From contig JAZUAE010000018.1 of NCBI GenBank assembly GCA_045637805.1, positions 62,001 to 126,000 of the forward strand: a DNA stretch of 64,000 nucleotides. Reading direction: 5' to 3'. A program made the position numbers and the translations under genes. Positions 17,083 through 25,767 of the stretch are shown piece by piece. Every line of letters begins with the position of its first letter. Positions within the stretch are counted from its first letter, which is position 1. The notes under the pieces are model-generated. The model was not told the origin of the DNA and did no database searches. It worked only from the letters and a program-made list of their open reading frames with translations. The stretch is from CAKVLG01 sp045637805 (GTDB lineage Bacteria; Bacillota; Clostridia; Christensenellales; UBA1242).

Positions 17083-18410
17083 TAAATATCCTCCTCTTTA
17101 CGAGCTTTTAGTTCTATTCTTATAGGTGTACCACTAAAATCAACTGATTTTCTTATGCAATTTTCCAAGTATCTTAAGTAATTATTTGTCATACATTTAA
17201 TATCATTCACAAACAATGTAAATGTCGGTGGACAAACTCCAGTTTGAGTAGCATAGTAAATTTTAAGTCTTTTACCTGCTTTTGCTGGCGGCGACGAGAG
17301 AGTAAACGCTTCTTGAAGTAAATCATTAAACTCACCCGTTTTAACCTTACGCTCAGCATTTACTTTCACTTCATCAACAGTTTGAATTAATTTTTCTAAT
17401 CTCTTGCCCGTAAGTGCTGACACAAATATAGACTTATAGTAAGACATAAATGCAAATTCACGATCCATGCTTTCTTTAAACTTATTAATTGTATTTGTAT
17501 CTTTTTCAATTAAATCCCATTTGTTCATTACAATTACACATGGTTTTTGTTCAGAATTAATAAACATCGCAATTTTTAAATCTTGATCAGTTATAGGTAC
17601 ACTAGCGTCAATAACCAACACTGCAACATCACAAGTTCTAACTGCATCAAGGGTTCTAAACACTGAATATCTTTCAACTGTTTCATCTTCAACACTTCTT
17701 TTTCTGCGCATACCTGCAGTATCTACAAGCATATATTTCTTTTTATTTACAGTAAAAGGAATATTAATAGCATCTCGAGTTGTACCTGCAATATTAGAAA
17801 CAATCACACGCTCTTCACCAAGCAATTTATTGATAATACTTGATTTACCGGCATTAGGCTTTCCAACAATAGCTATTTTTAATACATCATCATCTTCTTC
17901 CTGGTTTGCATTTTTTGGGAAATATTCCACTATCTTATCAAGAAGATCTCCGATATTACGCTCTTGACCGGCAGAAATTCCCATAGGCTCACCAAGCCCT
18001 AAAGAATAAAAATCATAAGTGTTTTCAATTTTGTAATCATCAAGTTTATTTACAACTAGAATAACTTTCTTTTTTGCTCTTCTAAGTCTATCAGCAATTA
18101 TTTTATCTGATGGAACTAAGCCTTGTTTACCATCTACCATATATAGTATTATGTCAGACATGGCAACCGCAATATCCGCCTGTTTTACTATGTTTTGTGA
18201 GATTTCATCTTTGGCATCAGTATCAATTCCCCCGGTATCAACCAAAGTAAATTTATGACCACACCAGTCACAATCAGCATATATTCGATCACGAGTAACC
18301 CCTGGCAAATCTTCAACTATGGCTATACGTTTGCCAGCAAGTTTATTAAAAAGTGTAGATTTTCCAACATTTGGTCTTCCAACAATTGCAACTAATGGAA
18401 ATTTTGCCAT
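17082..18410 (-). CDS. der: Ribosome-assembly GTPase Der (EngA)
   Basis: 442 residues from the ATG at 18410, which has GGAGAAG 5 bases upstream. Two tandem GTPase domains are present: GRPNVGKST with DTGG and NKLD in the first, and GKPNAGKSS with DTAGM and NKWD in the second. A C-terminal KH-like domain follows. Der is needed for maturation of the 50S subunit. It is the upstream member of the der-plsY pair. Confidence 0.97.
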   Translation of the reverse strand: MAKFPLVAIVGRPNVGKSTLFNKLAGKRIAIVEDLPGVTRDRIYADCDWCGHKFTLVDTGGIDTDAKDEISQNIVKQADIAVAMSDIILYMVDGKQGLVPSDKIIADRLRRAKKKVILVVNKLDDYKIENTYDFYSLGLGEPMGISAGQERNIGDLLDKIVEYFPKNANQEEDDDVLKIAIVGKPNAGKSSIINKLLGEERVIVSNIAGTTRDAINIPFTVNKKKYMLVDTAGMRRKRSVEDETVERYSVFRTLDAVRTCDVAVLVIDASVPITDQDLKIAMFINSEQKPCVIVMNKWDLIEKDTNTINKFKESMDREFAFMSYYKSIFVSALTGKRLEKLIQTVDEVKVNAERKVKTGEFNDLLQEAFTLSSPPAKAGKRLKIYYATQTGVCPPTFTLFVNDIKCMTNNYLRYLENCIRKSVDFSGTPIRIELKARKEEDI

Positions 18411-18461
18411 AATCTTCTCCTTATACGCACTATTATAAAACAAACTTTATCTTTTTGCAAT

Positions 18462-18486
18462 AAAAAAAGCCATACATATATGTATG
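18462..18486 (-). terminator. Terminator after spoIIP
   Basis: Self-complementary CATACATATATGTATG followed on the minus strand by GCTTTTTTT, directly after the spoIIP stop. Confidence 0.75.
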
Positions 18487-18487
18487 A

Positions 18488-19663
18488 CTACTGATTTTTT
18501 CGTTTTTTCTTGCCAAAAATTCCCGCAAATGTCTCAGAAAAGAATCTACCTGTTTTATATCTAACTTCTTTGCTAAAAACACACACAATTCCAAGCACTG
18601 CCGCATAAAAACCGATACCACCTAGAAGAATCCAAACAAAACTTGTACTTGCAGCACTTCCCGTTTGAGCCAATCCCCTAACTCTTACAGCTTCGCCTGC
18701 AGCATTTACTAAATCAACGTCTTGCAAAGTGTCTTCACTTGCACTACTAGAACCAAATAGTACCATATCTATTGTTTTAGATAGTGGTACAGTTGATTTT
18801 AAAACTTTCTCTTTTTCAGTGTTATGGCAACCCATTTCAAAAAGCATTGCACGTGGTGAAAGTTGTTGATTATAGTTTCCTTTACCAATATAAATATCTT
18901 TTATGAGTCCTGGATATACCTCATCTGCATACGCTTTTATACTGTAAGCAAACTCTTTATTTTCTGCCGAGTTCTGATTAGCAGCCCCAACAACCATTCT
19001 CACCTTGCTCATTTTTTCTCCATTAACAGTTGTTTCATATTCGCTTTTTGGAGTTGCATCTCTATGTAAATCAAACAATCCTGCAAGATTGCCTTTCCCT
19101 AGCAATTCCGAAGCTGTTGTTTGACTGCGAGTATATGCCCCTGAATTATGTGGCAAATGTAAATTTTCACTGTAGACAACATCTATACCTAATTTTTCAA
19201 GTTGACTTTTAAATTTTGCACCTACATCATGAATACCACCCTTTCCATAAATACTATCTGTACCATCTATATCTAAGTAGCATTCGTCATTGTGAGTGTG
19301 ATACATTCCGACTTTCTTTTGAGTAGCAGCATTTACTGCTTTTGATTTTCCTTTTTTTCTGACAGACACAACTGGAAGACTAACATTTTCCTTAAATTTC
19401 GCCTTACCAATTTTTTCTTGTTCATTTACTTCAATAACTTCATACAGTTTATTATCGTTGCTTACGTATTCATCACCACTATTTACGCCCTCACCTTTAA
19501 CAAAAATAACCTTTTCTGGGCTATCAGCGTCATAGACAGTATAATATTTATTTGTGACATCTTTAGCATAAACTTCAGTAATTTCTTTCATACCATTGTT
19601 GTTTTGTACAAAAAATATTGATACAAGCATGATTAAACATAAATAACATATAATTTTTTTCAT
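18488..19663 (-). CDS. spoIIP: Stage II sporulation protein P (peptidoglycan amidase/endopeptidase)
   Basis: 391 residues. An N-terminal signal/anchor helix (~3-19) is followed by the SpoIIP domain with zinc-binding motifs YHTHNDECY (~121-129) and LFDLHRDA (~193-200), and MLFEMGCHNT late in the domain. Unlike the usual protein it also has a C-terminal membrane helix (~345-368) and a basic tail. SpoIIP works with SpoIID and SpoIIM to thin septal peptidoglycan during engulfment. Its start overlaps the stop of the upstream membrane-protein gene. Confidence 0.9.
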   Translation of the reverse strand: MKKIICYLCLIMLVSIFFVQNNNGMKEITEVYAKDVTNKYYTVYDADSPEKVIFVKGEGVNSGDEYVSNDNKLYEVIEVNEQEKIGKAKFKENVSLPVVSVRKKGKSKAVNAATQKKVGMYHTHNDECYLDIDGTDSIYGKGGIHDVGAKFKSQLEKLGIDVVYSENLHLPHNSGAYTRSQTTASELLGKGNLAGLFDLHRDATPKSEYETTVNGEKMSKVRMVVGAANQNSAENKEFAYSIKAYADEVYPGLIKDIYIGKGNYNQQLSPRAMLFEMGCHNTEKEKVLKSTVPLSKTIDMVLFGSSSASEDTLQDVDLVNAAGEAVRVRGLAQTGSAASTSFVWILLGGIGFYAAVLGIVCVFSKEVRYKTGRFFSETFAGIFGKKKRKNQ

Positions 19664-20361
19664 TACTTAGCCTCCTTTGTTTTTTTCCTAGAGCCCTTTA
19701 GTTTTCCATTCTTTTCAGAATCATAAGTGTGTGTTTTAAAATTAAACTCTTTTTTATCTTTATCTTTCTTTGCAGATTCAAAAGCACGCCCTAAAAATTC
19801 ACTTAACGCCACAGAAATAATTACCGCAATAAGCATTGTACCAAAAGCCCCACCATTACCGAGCCCAAGTACCGTTTTTACTCCCCTTGCATGATTTACA
19901 ATAAACTGCACCAACTGAGACAAAGAAATACCAAGCACCGCAGACACAAACGCATTTCTTCTGCTTCTACCAAGTAAATATGATACAAGTCCCGCAACCA
20001 ATCCATAAACTATGAAAGGATCAACAATCAATTCCTCAGGATCTGCCGGCATCAACCATTCAAGACCATAAATAATACCAGCAACCAAAATCGTACCTAT
20101 AACCGCTCTTGCTAAATCTCGGCTCCAACCAACAGAAATAAGTAAGTAAATACATATAATAAATGGTATTAAAAAACCACCTATTGAAAAACTAAAATAT
20201 TGACCTATATGGATAGGCGGAATTATTAAACCTATTGCAATAGATATCATAATCAAAAGCGCCTGTTTATCATTTAAACGCATTTGATCTAAAATTCTTT
20301 GCCCTGCTCCAAATAAAATTAAAAGTATAATGATTGAAACTATAATTAAACTTATCGACAT
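19663..20361 (-). CDS. Polytopic membrane protein of unknown function
   Basis: 232 residues from the ATG at 20361, chosen because GCGGAGG lies just before it; the frame is open 17 codons further. About seven hydrophobic segments, then a basic hydrophilic tail (KKDKDKKEF, GSRKKTKEAK). It overlaps spoIIP by one base and is therefore co-translated with it, so a sporulation role is possible. Its RBS lies inside the stem of the hairpin at 20362-20406. Confidence 0.6.
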   Translation of the reverse strand: MSISLIIVSIIILLILFGAGQRILDQMRLNDKQALLIMISIAIGLIIPPIHIGQYFSFSIGGFLIPFIICIYLLISVGWSRDLARAVIGTILVAGIIYGLEWLMPADPEELIVDPFIVYGLVAGLVSYLLGRSRRNAFVSAVLGISLSQLVQFIVNHARGVKTVLGLGNGGAFGTMLIAVIISVALSEFLGRAFESAKKDKDKKEFNFKTHTYDSEKNGKLKGSRKKTKEAK

Positions 20362-20406
20362 AAAAAACCTCCGCTTGTTAGTAGTTTGTACTCTGCGGAG
20401 GTTTTT
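20362..20406 (-). terminator. Terminator-like hairpin that contains the next gene's ribosome-binding site
   Basis: AAAACCTCCGC / GCGGAGGTTTT with a 20-nt loop; on the minus strand the T-run TTTTTT is followed at once by the ATG of the membrane-protein gene. The downstream arm is the only RBS (GCGGAGG). The structure should both end transcription of the pseudouridine synthase gene and hide the RBS in readthrough RNA. Confidence 0.65.
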
Positions 20407-20414
20407 ATTCATTT

Positions 20415-21260
20415 CTATATTTCAAAATTTTTATCATTTAAATAGATAAGTGCTTTTTCTTTTTCAAAATTGAATTTAATTTTATATGCTGTGAGTTCTT
20501 GCCTCTTTTTCCCTGCCCTGCGGTTTTTTTCGTTGTCCCCATATTTACCATCGCCAACAATAGGCAGTCCTATGTGCGCTAAATGCGCTCTGATCTGATG
20601 CGTCTTTCCAGTTATTAAATTAACCTCCAAAAGAGACTCTTCTCCCATTGACTCAAGCAATTTATACTCTGTTTGAATTTTTACATATCCAGGCTTTTTT
20701 GTATCAGATATATAAACCTGTGCTTTTTCTTCGTCCTTTTTAAGGTAAGCTGTTAATTTTTCATGATTTTTTGGTTTTCCAAACACTTTGGCTTTATATA
20801 ACTTTTGAATTGTTCTCTTTTTAAATGCATCAAAAAGCAATTTATATGAATCTTCAGTTTTTGCAAAAACTACAAGCCCTGTAGTATTCCTATCAAGTCT
20901 ATGACAAGCAAAAACTTTATGCAGAACATGCAAAGACACTTTAGAAAGTAAACTTTCCTCAGTTTCGCTTTCAATTTCAATTCCCGCTGGCTTGTTTACA
21001 ATTATGATATTGTCGTCCTCATAAACAATCTCAAGTTTTACATTATTTGCTAACGCTTCATCAGTAATATAAATTTCAAGTTTGTCCCCATCATTTAAGT
21101 CAATATTTTCATGAACTCTCTTGCCGTTAATTTTTATATCTTTCTTTCTAAGCAATTTCATAATGCTTGAATAGCTAAGTGATTGAAATTCATCTGTTAA
21201 ATATTTAACTAACTTTTTCTTCTTCCCCTTGTAATCTTTTACAATCATTACATTCCTCAC
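20415..21260 (-). CDS. RluA-family pseudouridine synthase
   Basis: Up to 281 residues; the start may be Met5 (21248). The N-terminal S4 RNA-binding domain (~18-75: SIMKLLRKKDIKINGKRV, then GDKLEIYI) is followed by the catalytic domain with HRLDRNTTGLVVF (~119-131; the Asp is the catalytic residue) and TGKTHQIRAHL (~221-231). It isomerises uridine in rRNA or tRNA; the exact target cannot be told from sequence. It overlaps the 3' end of feoB by more than 40 bases. Confidence 0.85.
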   Translation of the reverse strand: MRNVMIVKDYKGKKKKLVKYLTDEFQSLSYSSIMKLLRKKDIKINGKRVHENIDLNDGDKLEIYITDEALANNVKLEIVYEDDNIIIVNKPAGIEIESETEESLLSKVSLHVLHKVFACHRLDRNTTGLVVFAKTEDSYKLLFDAFKKRTIQKLYKAKVFGKPKNHEKLTAYLKKDEEKAQVYISDTKKPGYVKIQTEYKLLESMGEESLLEVNLITGKTHQIRAHLAHIGLPIVGDGKYGDNEKNRRAGKKRQELTAYKIKFNFEKEKALIYLNDKNFEI

Positions 21261-23097
21261 AATTTTTCACATTCTTTCTTAGGAAAAATTTTACCACAAC
21301 AAGTATTATTGTTGCAATCAAAATGATAAGTCCGAGTATTTTTAAAATGTTTTTTTCTAAAATAGAAATTGTAAACCATCTACCAAGTAACGCAACAATG
21401 TAAGCCACTAGAGATTGACTGAGTAGAACTTTCCACATCTGCTTTGTATCAGTTTCTTTTCTAATGCTTGAAAGAGCAGCGACACAAGGCGCATAAACTA
21501 CCATATATAAAATAAAGGCAATTGCTGTTGGTAAAGTAAAAAACACATTACTAGTACTATCTAGAAAACTAGCAGGTAAAAAACTTGCCGACACACCATT
21601 TAATATTGCAAAAGCGCTTATTACCAACTCTTTTGCAACAATGCCAACAATTAATGATACAACCATGGCAGAAGAAAACCCAAGCGGCCTAAACAAAACA
21701 CTTAGCGGTCTACTTATCTGATATAAAATACTCTCTTCAATGTTTGCACCTACGTATTTAAGACTAAAACTAAATGACTGTACTATCCACAAAAATATAG
21801 AAAAACTTATTACTGTTGTAAAAATTCTAGATGCAAACCTGCCTGTTTCTGCAATAGTCGATTTTCCTACAATAGAAAATTTTGGAACACATAGTTTTGG
21901 AACTTCCAATATAAAACTTTCCTGTTTTTTATCTCTTAAACTAAGCAAAAATGTAACAAAAAGAGCCAATAGAAAACCTAAAAGGTAAAATAGAAATACA
22001 TAAAGGGCTGTGTTTTTTGTGAAGAACAAAGAAATTAACAATGATAGTACTGGAAGTTTTGCACTACAGCTTATATAACCAAGTCCATATATTGCTCTTC
22101 TCTGCAGCTTTTTATTGTCTAATCCTTTGGTTGTACAAACAGCACTAGTTGTACAACCAAATCCCATTATAAGAGAAAAAACCGCTTTGCCTGTCAATCC
22201 TATTTTTTTAAGAAGTGCATCAAAAACAAAGGCAATTCGTGCAAGATATCCTGAATGCTCTAAATAATTAAAAGCAAATGTTAAAATAAATATTTGAGGA
22301 ATAAATCCGAGAACTGAGCCTGCCCCTGTAAAAAGTCCGTCTTCTAAAAAGTCTATAAACCAACCAGTTCCAAATTGCGACCTGATAATAGATATAATAA
22401 ATCCAAAGATTGAATTTATGTATCCGCAAAAAATCTCAGTTAATTTACTACCTATTGGTCCAAAGGTAACAAAAAATATAACACCTACAATAGCCAAAAA
22501 CGCCGGTAACGCAAAAAAATCCGATAAAAAAATCTTATCTAATTTTGTTACATTGAAATTTATTTCATCTATAAACCTCACAATTTCGTTAATATCTATA
22601 AGTTTAACAAAATTAGTCACAATGTCACTTGGTTCTTTTAGTAAAATTGATATCAAATCTGACAGTTGATTTTTCTTTCTTACATCAATAAAAAATGTTG
22701 GCAATCCCGTTCTTTGCTCGATATTCTCGAATACTTTGTCTGACATAGTACGAGTTTTATTTATAACCAAAATCGGTTTTATTCCATTTGCTATTAACTC
22801 ATTTGTAAGAGTTAGTCCTCTCTCTAGACTGGACGCATCAAGAAGGTTGATTACTGTGTCTTGCTTATGACTTTTTAAATATTCACAAGCACATTTTTCC
22901 TCCTGAGAGTATCCTTGCATGGAATATATTCCTGGCAGGTCAACAACTATTTTTTGTTTAAGTTTTCGACTTGCTTTTTCAGCCACATCGGTTGTAACTC
23001 CATGCCAATTTCCCACATGATTGTTACTACCAGTTAAATTATTAAACAGGGTTGTTTTTCCAGAATTTGGGTTGCCTACAATTAAAATCTTACTCAT
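21205..23097 (-). CDS. feoB: Ferrous iron transporter FeoB
   Basis: 630 residues. The N-terminal G domain has GNPNSGKTTLFN (G1, ~8-19), GNWHGVTTD (G2) and DLPGIYSM (G3). The G4 position reads NKTR rather than NxxD. The membrane part carries the two FeoB gate repeats with GFGCTTSAV (~303-311) and AKELVISAF. FeoB imports Fe2+ through the cytoplasmic membrane. The start overlaps the feoA stop by 8 bp. The C-terminus ends in a Cys-rich tail (CEECNDC) that could bind metal. Confidence 0.95.
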   Translation of the reverse strand: MSKILIVGNPNSGKTTLFNNLTGSNNHVGNWHGVTTDVAEKASRKLKQKIVVDLPGIYSMQGYSQEEKCACEYLKSHKQDTVINLLDASSLERGLTLTNELIANGIKPILVINKTRTMSDKVFENIEQRTGLPTFFIDVRKKNQLSDLISILLKEPSDIVTNFVKLIDINEIVRFIDEINFNVTKLDKIFLSDFFALPAFLAIVGVIFFVTFGPIGSKLTEIFCGYINSIFGFIISIIRSQFGTGWFIDFLEDGLFTGAGSVLGFIPQIFILTFAFNYLEHSGYLARIAFVFDALLKKIGLTGKAVFSLIMGFGCTTSAVCTTKGLDNKKLQRRAIYGLGYISCSAKLPVLSLLISLFFTKNTALYVFLFYLLGFLLALFVTFLLSLRDKKQESFILEVPKLCVPKFSIVGKSTIAETGRFASRIFTTVISFSIFLWIVQSFSFSLKYVGANIEESILYQISRPLSVLFRPLGFSSAMVVSLIVGIVAKELVISAFAILNGVSASFLPASFLDSTSNVFFTLPTAIAFILYMVVYAPCVAALSSIRKETDTKQMWKVLLSQSLVAYIVALLGRWFTISILEKNILKILGLIILIATIILVVVKFFLRKNVKNCEECNDCKRLQGEEEKVS

Positions 23098-23314
23098 GAC
23101 AAACTATCCCCTCTGAAATGTTTTTGTCTAAAATAAAAACGGAGCCCATACTTTCTATGAGTACACACTTGGATAGTTTTGATTTTTTAATAAATCTAAT
23201 CTTTCGCCCTGCTTTGACGCCTATTTCCGCTAATCTTCTAAGTATTTTTTCGTCTAGGATATCAATGCTTTGTACAAAAACCACACTGTCCTTTTCTAAA
23301 TCACAAATTCTCAT
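23090..23314 (-). CDS. feoA: FeoA-like SH3-domain protein
   Basis: 74 residues with the FeoA pattern: a short beta barrel, LAEIGVKAGRKIRFIKKS in the middle and a final beta strand. FeoA is a small cytoplasmic partner of FeoB. It overlaps feoB by 8 bp, so the two are translationally coupled. Confidence 0.85.
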   Translation of the reverse strand: MRICDLEKDSVVFVQSIDILDEKILRRLAEIGVKAGRKIRFIKKSKLSKCVLIESMGSVFILDKNISEGIVCHE

Positions 23315-23334
23315 AGTATAGTGTATTTTGACAA

Positions 23335-23365
23335 ATAAAAAAATAGACCTTTCGCGGTCTATTTC
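23335..23365 (-). terminator. Terminator after nrdR
   Basis: AAATAGACC / GGTCTATTT with loop GCGAAA, followed by T7 on the minus strand. Confidence 0.85.
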
Positions 23366-23832
23366 TTACTTTTATTTTTGAGTATTTCTTCAAAATCGTT
23401 TATAAATTCAAAGAAGGTTGATATGTCTTTAAATTGCTTATAAACCGATGCAAATCTCACATAACTTACTTCGTCTAGGGTCTTTAAACCTTCCATTACA
23501 TATTCACCTATTTTTATGGTAGAAATCTCATCATCTAAACTGTTATATATTTTCTTTTCAATATCTCCAACAAGTTTGTCGATTTCATGCATTGAAACAG
23601 GTCTTTTTTCACACGCTTTTATTATTCCGCTTTTAATCTTAGCAGAATTAAATGGTTGTCTTTCACCATTCTTTTTTACAACAAGTATAGGTGTTGTTTC
23701 AACCGTTTCGTATGTGGTAAATCTTCTGCCACATTCCAAACATTCTCTTCTTCTACGAATAGAATTTGAATCTTCTGACGCTCTAGAATCTACAACCTTG
23801 CTTTCTTCGCAACCACAATATATACACTTCAT
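23359..23832 (-). CDS. nrdR: Transcriptional repressor NrdR
   Basis: 157 residues from the ATG at 23832 (MKCIYCG), chosen because the family starts there; the open frame extends 44 codons upstream. A zinc ribbon CxxC..CxxC (CIYCG and CLECG, residues 3-34) is followed by an ATP-cone domain (~45-135). NrdR senses ATP/dATP and represses ribonucleotide reductase genes. It lies downstream of ylmC. Confidence 0.95.
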   Translation of the reverse strand: MKCIYCGCEESKVVDSRASEDSNSIRRRRECLECGRRFTTYETVETTPILVVKKNGERQPFNSAKIKSGIIKACEKRPVSMHEIDKLVGDIEKKIYNSLDDEISTIKIGEYVMEGLKTLDEVSYVRFASVYKQFKDISTFFEFINDFEEILKNKSKK

Positions 23833-23887
23833 TAGTTTTTTACCTCTATATATAGTATAGCATAACCTTATTTTACTTGCAACACCT

Positions 23888-24196
23888 TTACTTCTCTTTT
23901 TCAACTTCTGTTCTAATTTTTGTATATATTTTCTTATTTTCTCTATTATTTGAAAAAAGATCATTATTTAAGTAAATTTTTACCAAAATCACATCTTCGC
24001 CTATTCTTTTTAATTCGTCTATAGGAATAAAAATATCATCGTGTTTTTTAAACAATTTTCGCTCGCCAGGAATAATTACTCCTAGCACCTTCCCCTCGTC
24101 CTTATCAAATATAACATCTTGAACGCGCCCCATTCTTTTTCCATCAGTTACATTAATAACTTCTTTTTCTTTTAACTCATTAAATGTTATTTCCAT
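23888..24196 (-). CDS. YlmC/YmxH-family PRC-barrel protein
   Basis: 102 residues. A PRC-barrel fold: ELKEKEVINVTDGKRMGRVQDVIFDKDEGK..LGVIIPG, then IPIDELKRIGEDVILVKI. YlmC/YmxH genes are typical neighbours of sigE-sigG in spore formers and are thought to act in sporulation, though the mechanism is unknown. Here the expected sigE-sigG-ylmC order is kept although sigG is turned around. Confidence 0.85.
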   Translation of the reverse strand: MEITFNELKEKEVINVTDGKRMGRVQDVIFDKDEGKVLGVIIPGERKLFKKHDDIFIPIDELKRIGEDVILVKIYLNNDLFSNNRENKKIYTKIRTEVEKEK

Positions 24197-24287
24197 ATTA
24201 AAGTGTATTCAAGGCAATTTATTTTTAGCATACAATGAATAAAAATATTCAGCAATGGTGACAATAACTCTAATTAGGAGGTTACCC

Positions 24288-25055
24288 ATGGCTAATAAAG
24301 TAATTGTTTGCGGACTGGACACATCAACTCTTCCAAAGGTTAGTGCAAAAGAAATACAAGACACTCTTACAAGGTATAAAAATGGCGATAACGATGCAAA
24401 AGAACTCCTTATAATGTACAATTTAAGACTTGTTCTTTCCATTGTACAACGATTTGACATCAAAGAATATAATTGTGATGACGTTTTTCAAGTCGGCATT
24501 ATAGGACTAATAAAATCAATTGAAAATTTTGACATACATATAGGCGTACGATTTTCAACATACGCCGTACCTATGATTATAGGCGAAATAAAAAGATTTT
24601 TACGCGATAATACATCATTAAAAATAACACGCAGTTTAAGAGACATTGCCTACCGCGCACTTCAAGCAAAGGAGATCCTTGCGGCGGAAAGCAATTATGA
24701 CCCTAAACTTGAACAAATTGCAGACGCTATAAATGTTCCATTAAAAGATGTTGCTTGCGCTATGGACGCTATTACCGAGCCCGTTTCGATATATGAAACA
24801 ATCTTTCGTGATAACGACGATTCTATTGAAGTTATCGACCAGCTAAAAGACAGTTCACTCGAAGACAGTTGGATTGAAAAATCTGTTTTATACGACGCTA
24901 TTAATCACTTGGATAAACGCGAAAAAGAAATTTTAGTTATGAGATATTTTATAGGAAAAACACAAATGGAAATTTCAAACGAAATAGGCATATCGCAAGC
25001 TCAAGTTTCACGGCTCGAGAAAAATGCGCTAAAAGCCATAAAACAAAGTGTTTAA
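24288..25055 (+). CDS. sigG: Sporulation sigma factor SigG (inverted relative to sigE)
   Basis: 255 residues from the ATG at 24288 with AGGAGGT 6 bases before it. It begins like SigG (KVIVCGLDTSTLPKVSAKEI), continues with region 2 (FQVGIIGLIKSIENFDIHIGVRFSTYAVPMI) and ends with region 4 (KTQMEISNEIGISQAQVSRLEK). SigG drives late forespore genes. In most spore formers sigG follows sigE in the same direction; here it is convergent with sigE and the two stop codons share bases (25052-25055). Confidence 0.93.
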   Translation: MANKVIVCGLDTSTLPKVSAKEIQDTLTRYKNGDNDAKELLIMYNLRLVLSIVQRFDIKEYNCDDVFQVGIIGLIKSIENFDIHIGVRFSTYAVPMIIGEIKRFLRDNTSLKITRSLRDIAYRALQAKEILAAESNYDPKLEQIADAINVPLKDVACAMDAITEPVSIYETIFRDNDDSIEVIDQLKDSSLEDSWIEKSVLYDAINHLDKREKEILVMRYFIGKTQMEISNEIGISQAQVSRLEKNALKAIKQSV

Positions 25056-25756
25056 GCCAGTTTCATTATTTCTTTTTTAAGTCGGCTTATAATTTTCTTT
25101 TCAAGTCTAGAAATATAAGATTGTGAAATAGAAAGCTTGTCAGCTACTTCTTTTTGCGTCATTTCCTCATCACCGCCAAAACCATACCTCATATTCATTA
25201 TTTCTTGTTCACGTTCTGGCAATGATGCAAGTGCAATATGTAAAACATTCTTTTCTATTGAACTTTCAATATCTTTGCTAATTTCATCAGCGCTTGTTCC
25301 CAAAACATCACTTACACAAAGTTCATTTCCTTCTGAATCAGAAGATAGAGGCTCATCAAAAGAGACCTCTCTTTTCATCTTTTGCGTTTTTCTTAAATGC
25401 ATTAATATCTCATTTTCGATGCATCTTGACGCATAAGTTGCCATTTTAATATTTTTATCCACATTAAACGAATTTACAGCTTTAATAAGCCCTATAGTTC
25501 CTATACTGATTAAATCTTCTGTTGAAACACCCGTGTTTTCAAACTTTTGTGCCGTATAAACAACCAACCTTAAATTTCTCTCAATAAGTTCCTGTTTTGC
25601 GGTTTCTTCACCTTTAGCTATTTTCTTTGCTAGTTCAATCTCTTCTTCTTGTGTTGGATTTGCTTTTAGTTTTTCACTGCCTTGACAAATATAATGAACT
25701 TCGTCAATACTTACAATTTTCAATTTTTCAAAAAATTTTTTTAGTAACTTGAACAC
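25052..25756 (-). CDS. sigE: Sporulation sigma factor SigE (pro-protein)
   Basis: 234 residues. The N-terminal ~25 residues, basic and hydrophobic with VHYICQGSEKL, are the pro-sequence removed by SpoIIGA. Region 2 (LISIGTIGLIKAVNSFNVDKNIKMATYASRCI) and region 4 (TQKEVADKLSISQSYISRLEK) follow. SigE controls early mother-cell genes. It lies 11 bp after spoIIGA. Confidence 0.95.
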   Translation of the reverse strand: MFKLLKKFFEKLKIVSIDEVHYICQGSEKLKANPTQEEEIELAKKIAKGEETAKQELIERNLRLVVYTAQKFENTGVSTEDLISIGTIGLIKAVNSFNVDKNIKMATYASRCIENEILMHLRKTQKMKREVSFDEPLSSDSEGNELCVSDVLGTSADEISKDIESSIEKNVLHIALASLPEREQEIMNMRYGFGGDEEMTQKEVADKLSISQSYISRLEKKIISRLKKEIMKLA

Positions 25757-25767
25757 TTCTAACTCCT

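Noticed and set aside
23296..23330. Promoter directly in front of feoA
   Set aside because: TATACT overlaps the start codon and no -35 at 16-18 bp was found; no Fur box could be recognised with confidence.
24200..24287. SigF-type promoter before sigG
   Set aside because: GCATA occurs at a plausible -35 distance but no matching GG-containing -10 follows.
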